59,544 nucleotides of DNA from JAWXCM01 sp034408745 (GTDB lineage Bacteria; Acidobacteriota; Terriglobia; Bryobacterales; Bryobacteraceae). The number at the start of each line of letters is the position of its first letter. The first letter of the stretch is position 1. The notes beneath the pieces are model-generated. The model saw only the letters and a program-made list of their open reading frames with translations. It was not told the origin of the DNA and ran no database searches. The stretch lies in NCBI GenBank assembly GCA_034408745.1, contig JAWXCM010000015.1, forward strand, positions 1 to 59,544. Reading direction: 5' to 3'. Below are positions 1 to 9,155 of this stretch, piece after piece. Made by a program: the position numbers and the translations under genes.

Positions 1-229
1 CACGCTCGCCTGGAACGTAGCTGGTCCCACCCGAGTAAGCAATCTGTACGGCGCCGTTCGTGCTGTTCACAGCCGTACCGACATGACAACCCGACTGCGC
101 GCACGTTTGCTCGCCCGGTGCTCCCGTGCTGCGCGCCGGAGGCCCACTGGCGTAGGCGTAAAGAAGAACCACAGGTATGGTCATCCAGACGACCGCATAC
201 TTCGGGTAAAACAATCGTGCCAGTTGCAT
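1..229 (-). CDS. Membrane/secreted protein with CX4CH motif (partial, runs off left edge)
   Basis: Only the first 76 residues are in the window. The ATG at 229-227 is preceded by a purine-rich GAGAAGAG about 4 nt upstream. A hydrophobic segment spans residues 12-26, followed by a Gly/Pro-rich stretch (GPPARSTGAPGE) and then CAQSGCH at residues 43-49, a cysteine pair followed by histidine with four residues between the cysteines. This layout resembles secreted 'choice-of-anchor'-type proteins of Solibacter relatives, which carry GAPG before a CxxCH-like motif. Whether it binds heme c cannot be judged, because CX4CH is a non-standard spacing. The rest of the gene lies outside the window. Confidence 0.6.
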   Translation of the reverse strand, partial: MQLARLFYPKYAVVWMTIPVVLLYAYASGPPARSTGAPGEQTCAQSGCHVGTAVNSTNGAVQIAYSGGTSYVPGER

Positions 230-343
230 ATAACTCTTCTCTAGGCCCCTGCCGCTGCGCGTCGACGGACGCCGCTACGGACTGCAAAGATGACGTTTCT
301 TCACTATTCTCTCACACGATAGTTTATATCGCAAATGGGCGAT

Positions 344-1918
344 TTAAGCGCGTCTTTTTTGTAGTTCGGCGAACGGTACGACTTCGCATCGTGTAGCCCA
401 TTCGTCATACTTATTTTGCATTAATGCGGCCCGATCTTTTTGCGAATCGATGAGATTATTCCGCTCGCAGCGGTCGGAGGCGATGTCGTATAATTCCCAC
501 GGCCCGTTGTGCGCGGCGACAAGCTTCCAGTTCTTCATGCGAACGGCGCGGGCACCCTCGTGTTCCCAGAAAATCGCGTCGCGAACTTCGCGCTTTTTCC
601 CGCGGGCGACGGGGAGAAGGCTGCGGCCATCGGTCGGTGTCACCGCGGTTCCCTTGTGCGATTTCGGGTAAGGTGCGCCGGCGGCGTCCAGCGCAGTCGC
701 CATCAGGTCTGTCACGTGTGCGGGGTCTCTGTCGAAGCCGCCGCCTCGCTTCAGCTCGGCGGGCCAGTGAAGAATGAGCGGGCTCGAGATTCCACCTTCG
801 TGGACCCAGTGTTTATACATGCGGAACGGCGTGTTGCTGGCGTTAGCCCAGGGGCGGCCGTAGCTGGTGAACGATTCGACAGGACCCGCGGGAACGGGCG
901 TCTCGCCGCGAATCTTCTCTTCGTGGCAGCCGCCGTTGTCGGCGAGAAACAGGATCACCGTGTTGTCGAACTGTCCGGTCTTCCGCAGGGCATCGAGCAC
1001 GCGTCCAATGCCCTGATCCATGCGGTCGATCTGAGCGGCGTAGACGGCCATGCGGAGGTCGAAGTCGTCCTTCTCCCGCGGGGTGAGCGAGTCCCACGCC
1101 GGGATGCCATCGCCTCGCGGGCTCAGGCCCCATTTCGCGTCGATCAGCCCCATTTCGATCTGCCGTTTATGGCGCTCCTCGCGGAGTTTATCCCAGCCAT
1201 TTTCCCGGTACTTACCGAGATATTTCGAGATATCTTCCGGCCATGCGTGCAATGGCCAGTGCGGCGAGGTGTAGGGCAGGTATAAAAAGAACGGCTTTTC
1301 CGCGTGCGTCTTCGAGTGGTCCTCAATGTACCGTACGGACCAGTCGGTAAATGCGTCGGTGGCGTAGTACTTCTCGTTCGGTCCGGGTTTCCAGCGCTCA
1401 CCGTCGAGCGCCACGGTGCGGGCGTCTTCGGGGCGAAAATAATTCGCTGCGCCGGAAATTAGTCCGAAATAGCGGTCGAAGCCGCGGTCGACGGGCCAGT
1501 GCGGGCGCTCCTCGCCGACATGCCACTTGCCCGCCATGTAGGTGCGATATCCGGCGGGCCGGAGCGCCTCGGCGATGGTGACACACTTCGTGTTGAGGTA
1601 ACCCTGATAGGACGGGTGACCCATGTCAGTGACCATGTTGCCGACGCCCGCCTGATGATTGTAGAGGCCAGTGAGCAGGGCGGCCCTTGTGGGGCAGCAT
1701 CGAGCCGCGTTGTAGAACTGCGTGAACCGAACTCCGCCTTTGGCCAGCGAGTCGATATTGGGCGTGCGGATCTCTCCGCCGTAGCAGCCGACATCTGAGA
1801 AGCCCATGTCATCGGCCATGATGATCACCACGTTGGGACGCTTCGTCGCGGCGGAAATCGACGCTGCGCCAATCAGCGGGATGGCTGCGATTCGGGAAAG
1901 AAAAGTTCGGCGATTCAT
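344..1918 (-). CDS. Arylsulfatase-type sulfatase, exported
   Basis: This 524-residue protein is a type I sulfatase that should hydrolyse sulfate esters outside the cytoplasm. It starts with a Tat-like NRRTFLSR motif and a hydrophobic stretch ending near residue 23. The metal-site aspartates are in IIMADDMGFSDVG (residues 32-44). The sulfatase signature CCPTRAALLTG starts at residue 74, so Cys74 is the residue converted to formylglycine. FLADNGG and KHWVHEGG provide later active-site residues. A genuine formylglycine-generating enzyme is required for maturation; the FGE-like domains at 53-56 kb lack the catalytic cysteines and cannot serve. The gene follows the PyrE-like gene by 4 nt, suggesting a shared transcript. 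The natural substrate is unknown. Confidence 0.92.
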   Translation of the reverse strand: MNRRTFLSRIAAIPLIGAASISAATKRPNVVIIMADDMGFSDVGCYGGEIRTPNIDSLAKGGVRFTQFYNAARCCPTRAALLTGLYNHQAGVGNMVTDMGHPSYQGYLNTKCVTIAEALRPAGYRTYMAGKWHVGEERPHWPVDRGFDRYFGLISGAANYFRPEDARTVALDGERWKPGPNEKYYATDAFTDWSVRYIEDHSKTHAEKPFFLYLPYTSPHWPLHAWPEDISKYLGKYRENGWDKLREERHKRQIEMGLIDAKWGLSPRGDGIPAWDSLTPREKDDFDLRMAVYAAQIDRMDQGIGRVLDALRKTGQFDNTVILFLADNGGCHEEKIRGETPVPAGPVESFTSYGRPWANASNTPFRMYKHWVHEGGISSPLILHWPAELKRGGGFDRDPAHVTDLMATALDAAGAPYPKSHKGTAVTPTDGRSLLPVARGKKREVRDAIFWEHEGARAVRMKNWKLVAAHNGPWELYDIASDRCERNNLIDSQKDRAALMQNKYDEWATRCEVVPFAELQKRRA

Positions 1919-1922
1919 GATT

Positions 1923-2537
1923 TTAGTAATTCACTCTTTCGACGGGAATTCCGGCTTTGCAAAGTTCGCAGTCGGCCGCCGATCTCCAGTATTTTCCTTC
2001 GAGCCGGGCGAGATAAAAGAATGGCAGCGGTTCGAAGCTGGGAGTTTCTGGATTGGGCTGGTAGACCATCACCGCCAGACCGACCACCTGATCGCCAATT
2101 TCCTGGACCATTTTCTTCAGTTCGGTCAAGCGGCGTCCCGTGCGGAGAATATCGTCCACCATCAGGATCTTCTCGCCCTCTTTCTCGCTGATTCCCTGAC
2201 GGAAATGGAGCGGGGATGTCGGCGTATCGCGCTCGGCCCAGTAGACCTGCTGGGCGCGCAGGGCTTCGCAGACCGCGTATGCAACGGGGATTCCACCAGT
2301 GCCGGGCGAGACGATGGAGAGCTCGCCGATCATGGCGCGAAGTTCCGAATGAAAGCGCACTTTGCGGCTGAGAGCGACACCGAGGATGCGAGCGTTTTCG
2401 TAATATCGCATTGCCAGCGCGACATTCAGGTGCTCTTCGGAATGCAGGCCCGACGGCGTCTCAAAATGTCCGTTACGCAGCGCGCCGCATTTCCGAAATA
2501 ACTGCAGTACTTCTTCCTGTGTGGGGATCAGTTCCAT
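1923..2537 (-). CDS. PyrE-like orotate phosphoribosyltransferase
   Basis: The 204-residue protein has a type I phosphoribosyltransferase fold. The PRPP-binding loop EKILMVDDILRTGRRL (residues 122-137) has the two aspartates and TG typical of the family, and VSPGTGGIPVAYAV (77-90) matches the preceding substrate loop. The N-terminal section (HFETPSGLHSEEHLN) matches the orotate-binding hood of PyrE, where FxLxSGxxS is usual. The flexible loop that normally carries a catalytic Lys-x-His is not recognisable (AERDTPTSPLHF), so substrate specificity is less certain. It sits 4 nt after the exopolysaccharide transferase gene and 4 nt before the sulfatase gene. Orotate plus PRPP to OMP in pyrimidine synthesis is the likely reaction. 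Confidence 0.75.
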   Translation of the reverse strand: MELIPTQEEVLQLFRKCGALRNGHFETPSGLHSEEHLNVALAMRYYENARILGVALSRKVRFHSELRAMIGELSIVSPGTGGIPVAYAVCEALRAQQVYWAERDTPTSPLHFRQGISEKEGEKILMVDDILRTGRRLTELKKMVQEIGDQVVGLAVMVYQPNPETPSFEPLPFFYLARLEGKYWRSAADCELCKAGIPVERVNY

Positions 2538-2541
2538 CTGG

Positions 2542-3957
2542 TTAATGGGCTCCTTTGCCCAGCAAGACTTGAGGGATGGTGCGCAGAATGATCTTCCAGT
2601 CCAGCGCCAGAGACCATGCGTCGATGTACTGCATGTCGAGCTTCATCCAGGTCTCGAAGTCGAGGTTGTCGCGCCCGTTGATCGCCCAGAGGCATGTCAG
2701 TCCCGGGCGCATTCGCAAACGCCGCCTCTGCCAGCGTTTGTACTTTTCCACTTCTTCGGGAACGGCGGGGCGAGGGCCCACCAGCGACATCTCCCCTTTG
2801 ACCACGTTCCACAACTGCGGCCACTCGTCGATGGAAAACTTTCGAAGAATGCGACCGACTCGTGTGAGGCGCGGGTCGTCCTTGATCTTGAAGGCCACCT
2901 CGCGGTCACTGAGGTGCTCGATGGAAGGCCGCATGCCTTCTGCGCCGTCGCACATGGACCGGAATTTGTAGCAGACAAACCGGCGTCCGCTGAGGCCGCA
3001 ACGAATTTGACGGAAGATGACGGGCCCGGGTGAGGTAAGTCGAATGAGCAGGGCGACGATTGCCATGAACGGCAGAGAAATCAGAAGCGCTGTCCCGGCA
3101 AGCACGATGTCGGTGCCGCGCTTAATCATCAGCAGCACTTCGTCGTGCGGCGCGGGTGAGAAGGTCAGCAGCGGCGCATGGCCGATTCGGTCGAGGTAAA
3201 TGGTGCTGTTGACGTGCGGGAAAAACGCGACCGCGACGTGTGTGCGCACGCCCTCTTCATCGCACAGGAAGAACATCTCCTCGAGCTCGGTGAGGTACCG
3301 CGCGTCGACAGCGAATATCACTTCGTCGACCACGTGCCGGCGCAGGATGTCGGGCAGCGAGGCGATCGGGTGAACGGGATAGTCGTGAAGCAGGCTGAGG
3401 GGGCGGGCTTCGGCCTCGGCCTCCACCTGGAAAAATCCCATCAGACGGATGCCATATTTTGCCGAGGGTTCCAGCATCGCAGCCATGCGTCGGGCATGCT
3501 CGCCTGTGCCGACGATCATAACGTAATGCGGCGCGGCGAACTCGCGGCGGATCAGCCCGACCAGCGTGCCCGAGTTCCACCGGAACAGGCAAAGCAGGAC
3601 GGCGCTGTAGCACGAGAAGAGAAGCAGAAACGCGCGGCTGAGGTCGAGCTTGAGGAGATATTCCAGCAGCACCAGCGTGACAGTGCCGAGAACAACCTGA
3701 CGCAGCGTGTCGCGCAAAATGACGCGGGGGTTGGCCGCGTCGAGGCGTTCATAAAGTCCCAGCCAGTCGCCGATGATCAGCCAGGACACCACCGCGGTGC
3801 CCAGCAGCAGAGCTTTTGTCTGAACGGAGAGAAAGAAATCCCTCTCAACAGGCAGGAATACTCGTGTTTGATATGCCGCTTCAAATGCAAGGGCAATCAG
3901 GACAATATCCGTTAGCCCGAAAAGAAGTCGCGCTTTCTTGAGATGCCGGCTGAACAC
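2542..3957 (-). CDS. Exopolysaccharide polyprenyl glycosylphosphotransferase
   Basis: This 471-residue membrane protein should transfer a sugar phosphate from a nucleotide sugar to undecaprenyl phosphate, the first step of capsule or exopolysaccharide repeat-unit assembly. The N-terminal third has about four transmembrane segments. A nucleotide-binding-like central domain follows (YVMIVGTGEHARRMAAML). The C-terminal bacterial sugar transferase domain begins at KRGTDIVLAGTALL, with CYKFRSM, KFSIDEWPQLWNVV and GEMSLVGPRPAVPEEV motifs. The start is GTG at 3957 with no clear Shine-Dalgarno, so an internal start is possible. No other polysaccharide genes are adjacent. undP (uppP) at 33.9 kb recycles the same carrier lipid. 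Confidence 0.9.
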   Translation of the reverse strand: MFSRHLKKARLLFGLTDIVLIALAFEAAYQTRVFLPVERDFFLSVQTKALLLGTAVVSWLIIGDWLGLYERLDAANPRVILRDTLRQVVLGTVTLVLLEYLLKLDLSRAFLLLFSCYSAVLLCLFRWNSGTLVGLIRREFAAPHYVMIVGTGEHARRMAAMLEPSAKYGIRLMGFFQVEAEAEARPLSLLHDYPVHPIASLPDILRRHVVDEVIFAVDARYLTELEEMFFLCDEEGVRTHVAVAFFPHVNSTIYLDRIGHAPLLTFSPAPHDEVLLMIKRGTDIVLAGTALLISLPFMAIVALLIRLTSPGPVIFRQIRCGLSGRRFVCYKFRSMCDGAEGMRPSIEHLSDREVAFKIKDDPRLTRVGRILRKFSIDEWPQLWNVVKGEMSLVGPRPAVPEEVEKYKRWQRRRLRMRPGLTCLWAINGRDNLDFETWMKLDMQYIDAWSLALDWKIILRTIPQVLLGKGAH

Positions 3958-3991
3958 GAACCGGACTCAGGATATCATGCGGAACCAGCCG

Positions 3992-4846
3992 TCACTGGCG
4001 TTCGGAGCCGAATGTGTCGCAGGCTCGGATGTCGCCGGTGTCGAAACCGCGTCGGAACCACTGCTGGCGCTGCTGCGCGGAACCGTGCGTGAAGCTCTCC
4101 GGCGACACGTGTCCACGAGCCTTTTTCTGGATACGGTCGTCGCCAACCGCTGCCGCCGCTCCCAGGCCCTCGTCCACATCTCCGGCCTCCAGCAGGTTGC
4201 GCTGCTGCGTACTGTGCCCCCACACGCCAGCGAAGCAATCGGCCTGCAACTCCAGCTTCACCGAGAGCGCGTTGGCCTGATCGGGATTGCGACGCTGCAG
4301 TTGGCGGACCTGCTGCGACACGCCAAGCAGCGTCTGCACGTGATGGCCGATTTCATGCGCCAGCACGTAGGCCTGGGCGAAATCGCCGGGTGCGCCGAAG
4401 CGCCGGTCGAGCTCGTCATAGAACGCGAGGTCAATGTAGACTTTCTGGTCACCAGGGCAGTAGAACGGGCCGGTGGCGGAATTGGCCGAACCGCAGGCGG
4501 ACTCGACGGCATCACGGAAGAGCACGAGCCGCGCCTTCTGATACTTGTTGCCGAGCAATTGTTGCCAGGTCTTCTGCGCGTCATCCAGCACAAAGGACAC
4601 GAACTGCACTTTGGGATCCTCGGCCCGGTTGCGCTGCTCGGTGACCTCGCGAGTCTCGGCTGGCTTGCCGCCGCCTGAGAACAGCAGGGGGGTGATAAAG
4701 TCGCGGCCGAAGACCACGCTCAGGATGCCTGCGATGACCAGCCCCCCAATCCCGACACCGCGCCCGCCAAGACCCATGCCTCCGCCGCCGCCTGAGCCGC
4801 GCTGATCGTCAATGTCGCCACTCACTCCACCTGGTGTCCAACGCAT
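3992..4846 (-). CDS. Neutral zinc metallopeptidase, YpfJ type
   Basis: The 284-residue protein belongs to the putative neutral zinc metallopeptidase (YpfJ) family. The ATG at 4846 was chosen because it has a strong GGGAGGAG upstream and gives the typical MRWxxG start. A Gly-rich segment (residues 17-36) leads into one transmembrane helix. The zinc-binding HEIGHH is at residues 164-169, and LELQADCFAGVW carries the third ligand region. The Cys119/Cys130 pair around ATGPFYCPGDQ matches the conserved family motif. The catalytic domain should lie in the periplasm. The gene lies 44 nt downstream of rnr. Physiological substrates of the family are poorly known. Confidence 0.88.
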   Translation of the reverse strand: MRWTPGGVSGDIDDQRGSGGGGGMGLGGRGVGIGGLVIAGILSVVFGRDFITPLLFSGGGKPAETREVTEQRNRAEDPKVQFVSFVLDDAQKTWQQLLGNKYQKARLVLFRDAVESACGSANSATGPFYCPGDQKVYIDLAFYDELDRRFGAPGDFAQAYVLAHEIGHHVQTLLGVSQQVRQLQRRNPDQANALSVKLELQADCFAGVWGHSTQQRNLLEAGDVDEGLGAAAAVGDDRIQKKARGHVSPESFTHGSAQQRQQWFRRGFDTGDIRACDTFGSERQ

Positions 4847-4890
4847 GTGCCGCTCCTCCCGAGATTGGACTCGATTTGCCTTCAGGCATT

Positions 4891-7203
4891 TCAATACCGT
4901 TTTCGTCGCTTGCGTTCCCTCTCGGGCTCGACTATGGCGAACTGCAGACGGCGCTCCATCGGCTCGACGCGATCGAGCACCACATCGACCTGATCGCCGA
5001 TTGCGAACTCGCGTTTCGAACGGTCGGCTGTGATCCGCCGCGTCTGCTCATTGTAGTGATACCGGTCGCCGGGCAGGGTTTCGATGGGCACCAGCCCTTC
5101 GACGAAAAACTGCTCCAGTTCCACGAAGAAGCCGAAGCGTGTAGTGCTGATGATCAGCGCGCGGAACTGCTCGCCGACGCGATCCTCCATGAACTTCGCT
5201 TTTTTCCACTCCACTAATTCGCGCTCGGCCTCTTCGGCGCGACGCTCCGTCGCAGAGCATTCTTCGCCCAGAATGCGCAGGCGGTCCTCGGCGTACCGAG
5301 CATCCTTCTTATCCAGCCAGTCGCCCAGCACACGGTGAACGATGAGGTCGGGGTAACGGCGGATGGGCGAGGTGAAGTGCGTGTAGAAGTCGGCGGCCAG
5401 AGCGAAGTGCCCCTTGTTGTCCTCGGTATACTTCGCCTGCTTCAGCGAACGTAGCATCAGGTAAGTCAGGATTCGCTCCTCTGGCGTGCCCTCCAGCTTT
5501 GCCACAAGGCGTTGATAGGCTCGCGACGACACGGTGAAGTCAGGCTCCGCCAGTGTGGTTTCCTTGCCGGTCTTGCGGCCGTCTCGATGCCTGGTGACAG
5601 TGCGGATCTTCTTGGCGGGGATGCCTTTGCCTTCCACCAGCGAGTATCCGAAACGCGAGGCGATCTCTTCGAAGTCGGCGAGACGGTTCGCCGCGGGTGG
5701 CTCGTGGATGCGGTAAAGCGTGGGGTACTCGAGCGCGGCCAGGTGGCTCGCCACAGCTTCGTTGGCCGCGAGCATGAACTCTTCAATGATCCTGTGTGCG
5801 AAGTTGCGTTCGGACTTCGAGACGCCGGTCATCTGGCCTTCGGGGTCGAACTCAATCTTCGCTTCAGGCATGTCGAAATCGATGGACCCGCGCTTCATGC
5901 GGCGGCGGTTCAGCAGCTTCGCCAGATCGCGCATTAACTCGAAGCGCTCCACCAGTGGCGCGTAACGCTCGCGCTGCTCCTTGTCGCCTTCCAGCAGTGC
6001 CCAGACGTTCGTGTAGGTCATGCGCTCGGCAGACCGGATGACGCCCCGTGTGAACTCCTGTCGGACGGTATCGCCCGTTGCGTCGATCTCCAGCAGCGCT
6101 GACATTACCAGCCGGTCCACCTGCGGCTTCAATGAGCAGAGTTCCGTGGAGAGTTCGACGGGAAGCATCGGTACGGCACGGTCGGGGAAGTACACGCTGG
6201 TGCCGCGCCGGGCGGCTTCACGGTCGATCGGCGTGCCGGGCTGCACGTAGTAACTGACATCGGCGATGTGGACTTGCAGTGCCCAGTTCCCGCTGGGGAG
6301 GCGGTCCACCCAGACAGCATCGTCGAAGTCGCGCGCGGTCTCACCGTCGATCGTGACAATCGGCAGATCGCGAAAATCGCGGCGGGTTGCAATTACGTCC
6401 CGCGGTACATCCAGCGGGTAGCTCTTCGCCTGCTCAATAACAGCGGGCGGGAACTGGTGCGGGATGTGGAATTTGCGAATGATGATCTCAACATCGATCC
6501 CGAAATCGTCGGGATGGCCCAGCACTTCGATGACACGGCCGACCGGGTTTTCATCGGTTCGCTCAGGGAAATCGACGATTTCCACGTTGACGATGAGCCC
6601 GTCCATGCCTTCGACGCCTTTGATGATCAGCGGCTCCACGCCCACGCGGTCGATGCTCCGGCCCGACGGAGGCACCTCCATGCCTTCTGCGATTTCGATC
6701 CACTGCTGGATACGGTCGTCATGTGGCTTGACGAAGCAGCCTTGGCGCTTGACGACGAACTCTCCCACGACGGTCATGTGACCGCGGCGCAGAACTCGCA
6801 CGATCTCGCCGTCCGCCCGCCCTGTGGCTTCGATGCGCTGGATGCGGGCGAGTACGCGGTCGCCATGCATCGCCCGTACGGTCGAATCGGGGGGGATGAA
6901 CAGGTCGCCGGACATACCCTGCACGGGCCGGTCGGGAACGACAAAGCCGTAGCCGTCGCGATGCATGCGCAGTATGCCGACAGTGTACTCCCGCGACATG
7001 GTGGTCAGCGCGTAGCTCGACCGAAGGTCGATCAAGTCGCCCGTCTCCACCAGTTCCACAAGCAACTCGTCGAGTTGCGCGCGCTCAGTGCCTTTTATGC
7101 CAAGCTCGCGGGCGAGTTGCTTGAAGGAAGCTCGCCCGTGCGGCAGCTTCGCCATGTGACTGAGAAGCGTTTCCTGACTGAGTGAACCACCGTTTCGTGC
7201 CAC
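4891..7203 (-). CDS. rnr: Ribonuclease R (RNB-family 3'-5' exoribonuclease)
   Basis: At 770 residues this matches RNase R in length. It has an N-terminal winged-helix region (residues 1-65), two cold-shock/OB regions (YTVGILRMHRDGYGFV), the RNB catalytic core with the acidic metal-binding cluster in IDGETARDFDDAVWVD, the RNB signature HFTSPIRRYPDLIVHR, and a C-terminal S1 domain (ALIISTTRFGFFVELE). A short basic tail (ERKRRKRY) is typical. It degrades structured RNA processively. The start is GTG at 7203. CATAAT lies 6 nt upstream, so the message may be leaderless. The gene is followed by the zinc peptidase gene on the same strand. Confidence 0.95.
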   Translation of the reverse strand: MARNGGSLSQETLLSHMAKLPHGRASFKQLARELGIKGTERAQLDELLVELVETGDLIDLRSSYALTTMSREYTVGILRMHRDGYGFVVPDRPVQGMSGDLFIPPDSTVRAMHGDRVLARIQRIEATGRADGEIVRVLRRGHMTVVGEFVVKRQGCFVKPHDDRIQQWIEIAEGMEVPPSGRSIDRVGVEPLIIKGVEGMDGLIVNVEIVDFPERTDENPVGRVIEVLGHPDDFGIDVEIIIRKFHIPHQFPPAVIEQAKSYPLDVPRDVIATRRDFRDLPIVTIDGETARDFDDAVWVDRLPSGNWALQVHIADVSYYVQPGTPIDREAARRGTSVYFPDRAVPMLPVELSTELCSLKPQVDRLVMSALLEIDATGDTVRQEFTRGVIRSAERMTYTNVWALLEGDKEQRERYAPLVERFELMRDLAKLLNRRRMKRGSIDFDMPEAKIEFDPEGQMTGVSKSERNFAHRIIEEFMLAANEAVASHLAALEYPTLYRIHEPPAANRLADFEEIASRFGYSLVEGKGIPAKKIRTVTRHRDGRKTGKETTLAEPDFTVSSRAYQRLVAKLEGTPEERILTYLMLRSLKQAKYTEDNKGHFALAADFYTHFTSPIRRYPDLIVHRVLGDWLDKKDARYAEDRLRILGEECSATERRAEEAERELVEWKKAKFMEDRVGEQFRALIISTTRFGFFVELEQFFVEGLVPIETLPGDRYHYNEQTRRITADRSKREFAIGDQVDVVLDRVEPMERRLQFAIVEPERERKRRKRY

Positions 7204-7209
7204 GGATTC

Positions 7210-7215
7210 ATTATG
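7210..7215 (-). promoter_or_regulatory. Candidate -10 box immediately upstream of rnr
   Basis: CATAAT read on the minus strand matches the -10 consensus at five of six positions and ends 6 nt before the GTG of rnr. No Shine-Dalgarno is present in between. A transcript started from here would be nearly leaderless. It is one of several such arrangements in this window. Confidence 0.35.
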
Positions 7216-7243
7216 GTCACCGCGATGTCAGTTGGTACAATGA

Positions 7244-7288
7244 TCGGCTCCGGCCGGTCTGGCTCTGGTCAGACGCGGCCGGAGCCGA
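7244..7288 (-). terminator. Large GC hairpin between the DUF2934 gene and rnr
   Basis: Arms 7244-7256 and 7276-7288 are perfect 13-bp inverted repeats (TCGGCTCCGGCCG and its complement) around a 19-nt loop. The hairpin lies between the stop of the DUF2934 gene and the start of rnr. It lacks a clear U-tract on the minus strand, so it may be a weak or Rho-assisted terminator or simply a 3'-end stabiliser. Confidence 0.5.
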
Positions 7289-7294
7289 CTTCCT

Positions 7295-7561
7295 TTACCT
7301 GTTAGTCGCCATTCTGCCGCGTCTAACTTCCTCTGCGCGAAACCAGTCGCCATCGGACGAGCCCGGCGTTCCGCCGCGCTGTCTCTCCTCAAAGAACTGG
7401 TGTGCCACCCGGGCGATTTCGTCTTCCTCGCTCAGTCCATTGATGGCCGCATAGCCCTCCAACGACTGTTCGGAGTTGGCAGCGTCGGCCATGTTTCGAG
7501 CCGTGTGGATTCCGCGGTGCGCCCCCGGCGTCTCCACCTGATCCCGGACCTTCTCAGACAT
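7295..7561 (-). CDS. Small DUF2934 protein
   Basis: The 88-residue protein ends with a DUF2934-type motif (EDEIARVAHQFFEERQRGG followed by DWFRAEEVRR), a short helical module of unknown function common in acidobacteria and proteobacteria. The ATG at 7561 is favoured over upstream starts by GGAGG 8 nt before it. The protein is hydrophilic with no signal peptide or membrane segment. It follows the phosphatase gene by 49 nt on the same strand and is separated from rnr by a strong hairpin. Confidence 0.7.
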   Translation of the reverse strand: MSEKVRDQVETPGAHRGIHTARNMADAANSEQSLEGYAAINGLSEEDEIARVAHQFFEERQRGGTPGSSDGDWFRAEEVRRGRMATNR

Positions 7562-7610
7562 GAACTTATCCTCCAGAAGGGCGACGCTTTCTTCCCGGGA
7601 AACGTTTCGT

Positions 7611-9155
7611 CTACTGCAGGATTTCGCTGAGAACACGCCCTGCCGCTCCGCTGGGAGTCTCCACTTCCAACAGCGTAGCCAACGTGGGGGCCACGTCGTT
7701 CACGGCTATCTTCGAGTGGTACTTACCCGCTTTGAATGGGGCACCAAGGAAAATTACCGGGACATGCGAATCGTAGTTATACGGAGTTCCGTGGGAAGTA
7801 CCGGACGCTTCGAAAAGATAGTACGGTTCGGAGACCACGAATAAATCGGAACCGCGTTCGGAGTGATATCCGGCTCGGACGCGCTTGTCGACGAAATCGT
7901 CCAGCACGCTGCCCATGCGCAACTGGGTCCGGGTGTAAACGCGATAGATGTGCGGGATGGCTCGAACGGCGGCAGCCGCGACGTTCTCCACTTCCTCATG
8001 GCTCAGTTTCTTGCCGTCTATGACTTCGTAGTCGAGGTACGGCGCCGGGCCGGAGCGGCCGATTACCCACTTCGCCTCGCCATACTTTGCGCTGAGTGCC
8101 GAGTCGATGGCGCCAAGCACCGCGCCTTCCGTAATACGGCCACCCGGCATCTTGCGCTGCTGCATGACTTCGGGCAGCGGAGCGACGCCGTGGTCGGCTG
8201 TCATCATCACTATCCACTCGTCCGCACCGATCTTCCTGTCGAGGTAAGCGAACAACTCGCCGATGCTGCGGTCTGTCTGCAGGCTGACATCGTGAACCTG
8301 CTCCGAATCGGGTCCGACGGAGTGACCGATACGGTCGTTGGCGGAGAAACTGATCGCCAGAACGTCGGTGATTTCATCCTGCCCGAGCCCCTCGCCTTCG
8401 ATCGCCGCCTGGGCAAACAGCACCAGCAAATCGTTGTGATACGGCGTGCGGTCGAGCGTGTTGTAGTAGGCCTTGTCGCCTGCTTTGCCGAGCTCGGCGA
8501 ACGGCTTGTCCCCGGGTTTGGCGTTGGGCGAGACCCACTTCTTTCCCGCCCACTGGTCTGCCACGCGGCTCGCGTTGAACTTCTCAGCCCATGCGGGCAG
8601 GGCAGGGAAGTAGTAAGTGCTGCTGACGAAGTTACCCGTCCCTGTGTCGAACCAGTAAGCGCCGTCGGCCATCCGGCCCACAGGAAGAATCGCACTGCGG
8701 TCTTTGCTGGAAATGCCGATCACCTTCGCTTTCGGGTTCGCCATCTTGAGCTCGTCACCCAGCGTGCTGACCAGCAGCTTTGTGGGAGACGACCCGCGTC
8801 CGGCGGCGCCGAGTAACTTCGTGCCGTCATCGGATACGCTGCTTACCTGCTTCTTAGTCTTACGGTCATACCACTCATTGCCGACGATTCCACTTACTGA
8901 CGGCGTCGCGCCGCTAAGCATGGTGGAGTGGCCGACCGCGGTGACGGTCGGGAAATGTTCGTAGTGCGCGTTGGTAAACACGGCGCCCTGCTCCCAGAGG
9001 CGCCTGAGGCCAGCCTTGTACTCCTGGCCGAAGCGCGTGAGATAGTCATAACGAAACTGGTCGACCGCGAGGTTAACAACCAACTTCGGCTTCCTTGTGG
9101 GGGCCGCCGTAAGCAGGGCGGTGCAGATCAGCAACAGCGATATGAGTGTGCGCAT
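7611..9155 (-). CDS. Secreted alkaline phosphatase-superfamily phosphomonoesterase/diesterase
   Basis: This 514-residue protein has a clear signal peptide (residues 1-18) and belongs to the alkaline phosphatase/nucleotide pyrophosphatase superfamily, resembling PafA-type enzymes. Metal ligand Asp is in NLAVDQFRYDYL. The nucleophile region FPTVTAVGHSTMLSG points to a threonine nucleophile. ANDRIGHSVGPDSEQVHD and MTADHGVAPLPEV carry the remaining metal ligands, and GTSHGTPYNYDSHVPV the last histidine. It should release phosphate from organic esters outside the cytoplasm. The ATG at 9155 directly abuts the stop of the upstream DUF4920 gene, so the two are cotranscribed. Confidence 0.9.
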   Translation of the reverse strand: MRTLISLLLICTALLTAAPTRKPKLVVNLAVDQFRYDYLTRFGQEYKAGLRRLWEQGAVFTNAHYEHFPTVTAVGHSTMLSGATPSVSGIVGNEWYDRKTKKQVSSVSDDGTKLLGAAGRGSSPTKLLVSTLGDELKMANPKAKVIGISSKDRSAILPVGRMADGAYWFDTGTGNFVSSTYYFPALPAWAEKFNASRVADQWAGKKWVSPNAKPGDKPFAELGKAGDKAYYNTLDRTPYHNDLLVLFAQAAIEGEGLGQDEITDVLAISFSANDRIGHSVGPDSEQVHDVSLQTDRSIGELFAYLDRKIGADEWIVMMTADHGVAPLPEVMQQRKMPGGRITEGAVLGAIDSALSAKYGEAKWVIGRSGPAPYLDYEVIDGKKLSHEEVENVAAAAVRAIPHIYRVYTRTQLRMGSVLDDFVDKRVRAGYHSERGSDLFVVSEPYYLFEASGTSHGTPYNYDSHVPVIFLGAPFKAGKYHSKIAVNDVAPTLATLLEVETPSGAAGRVLSEILQ

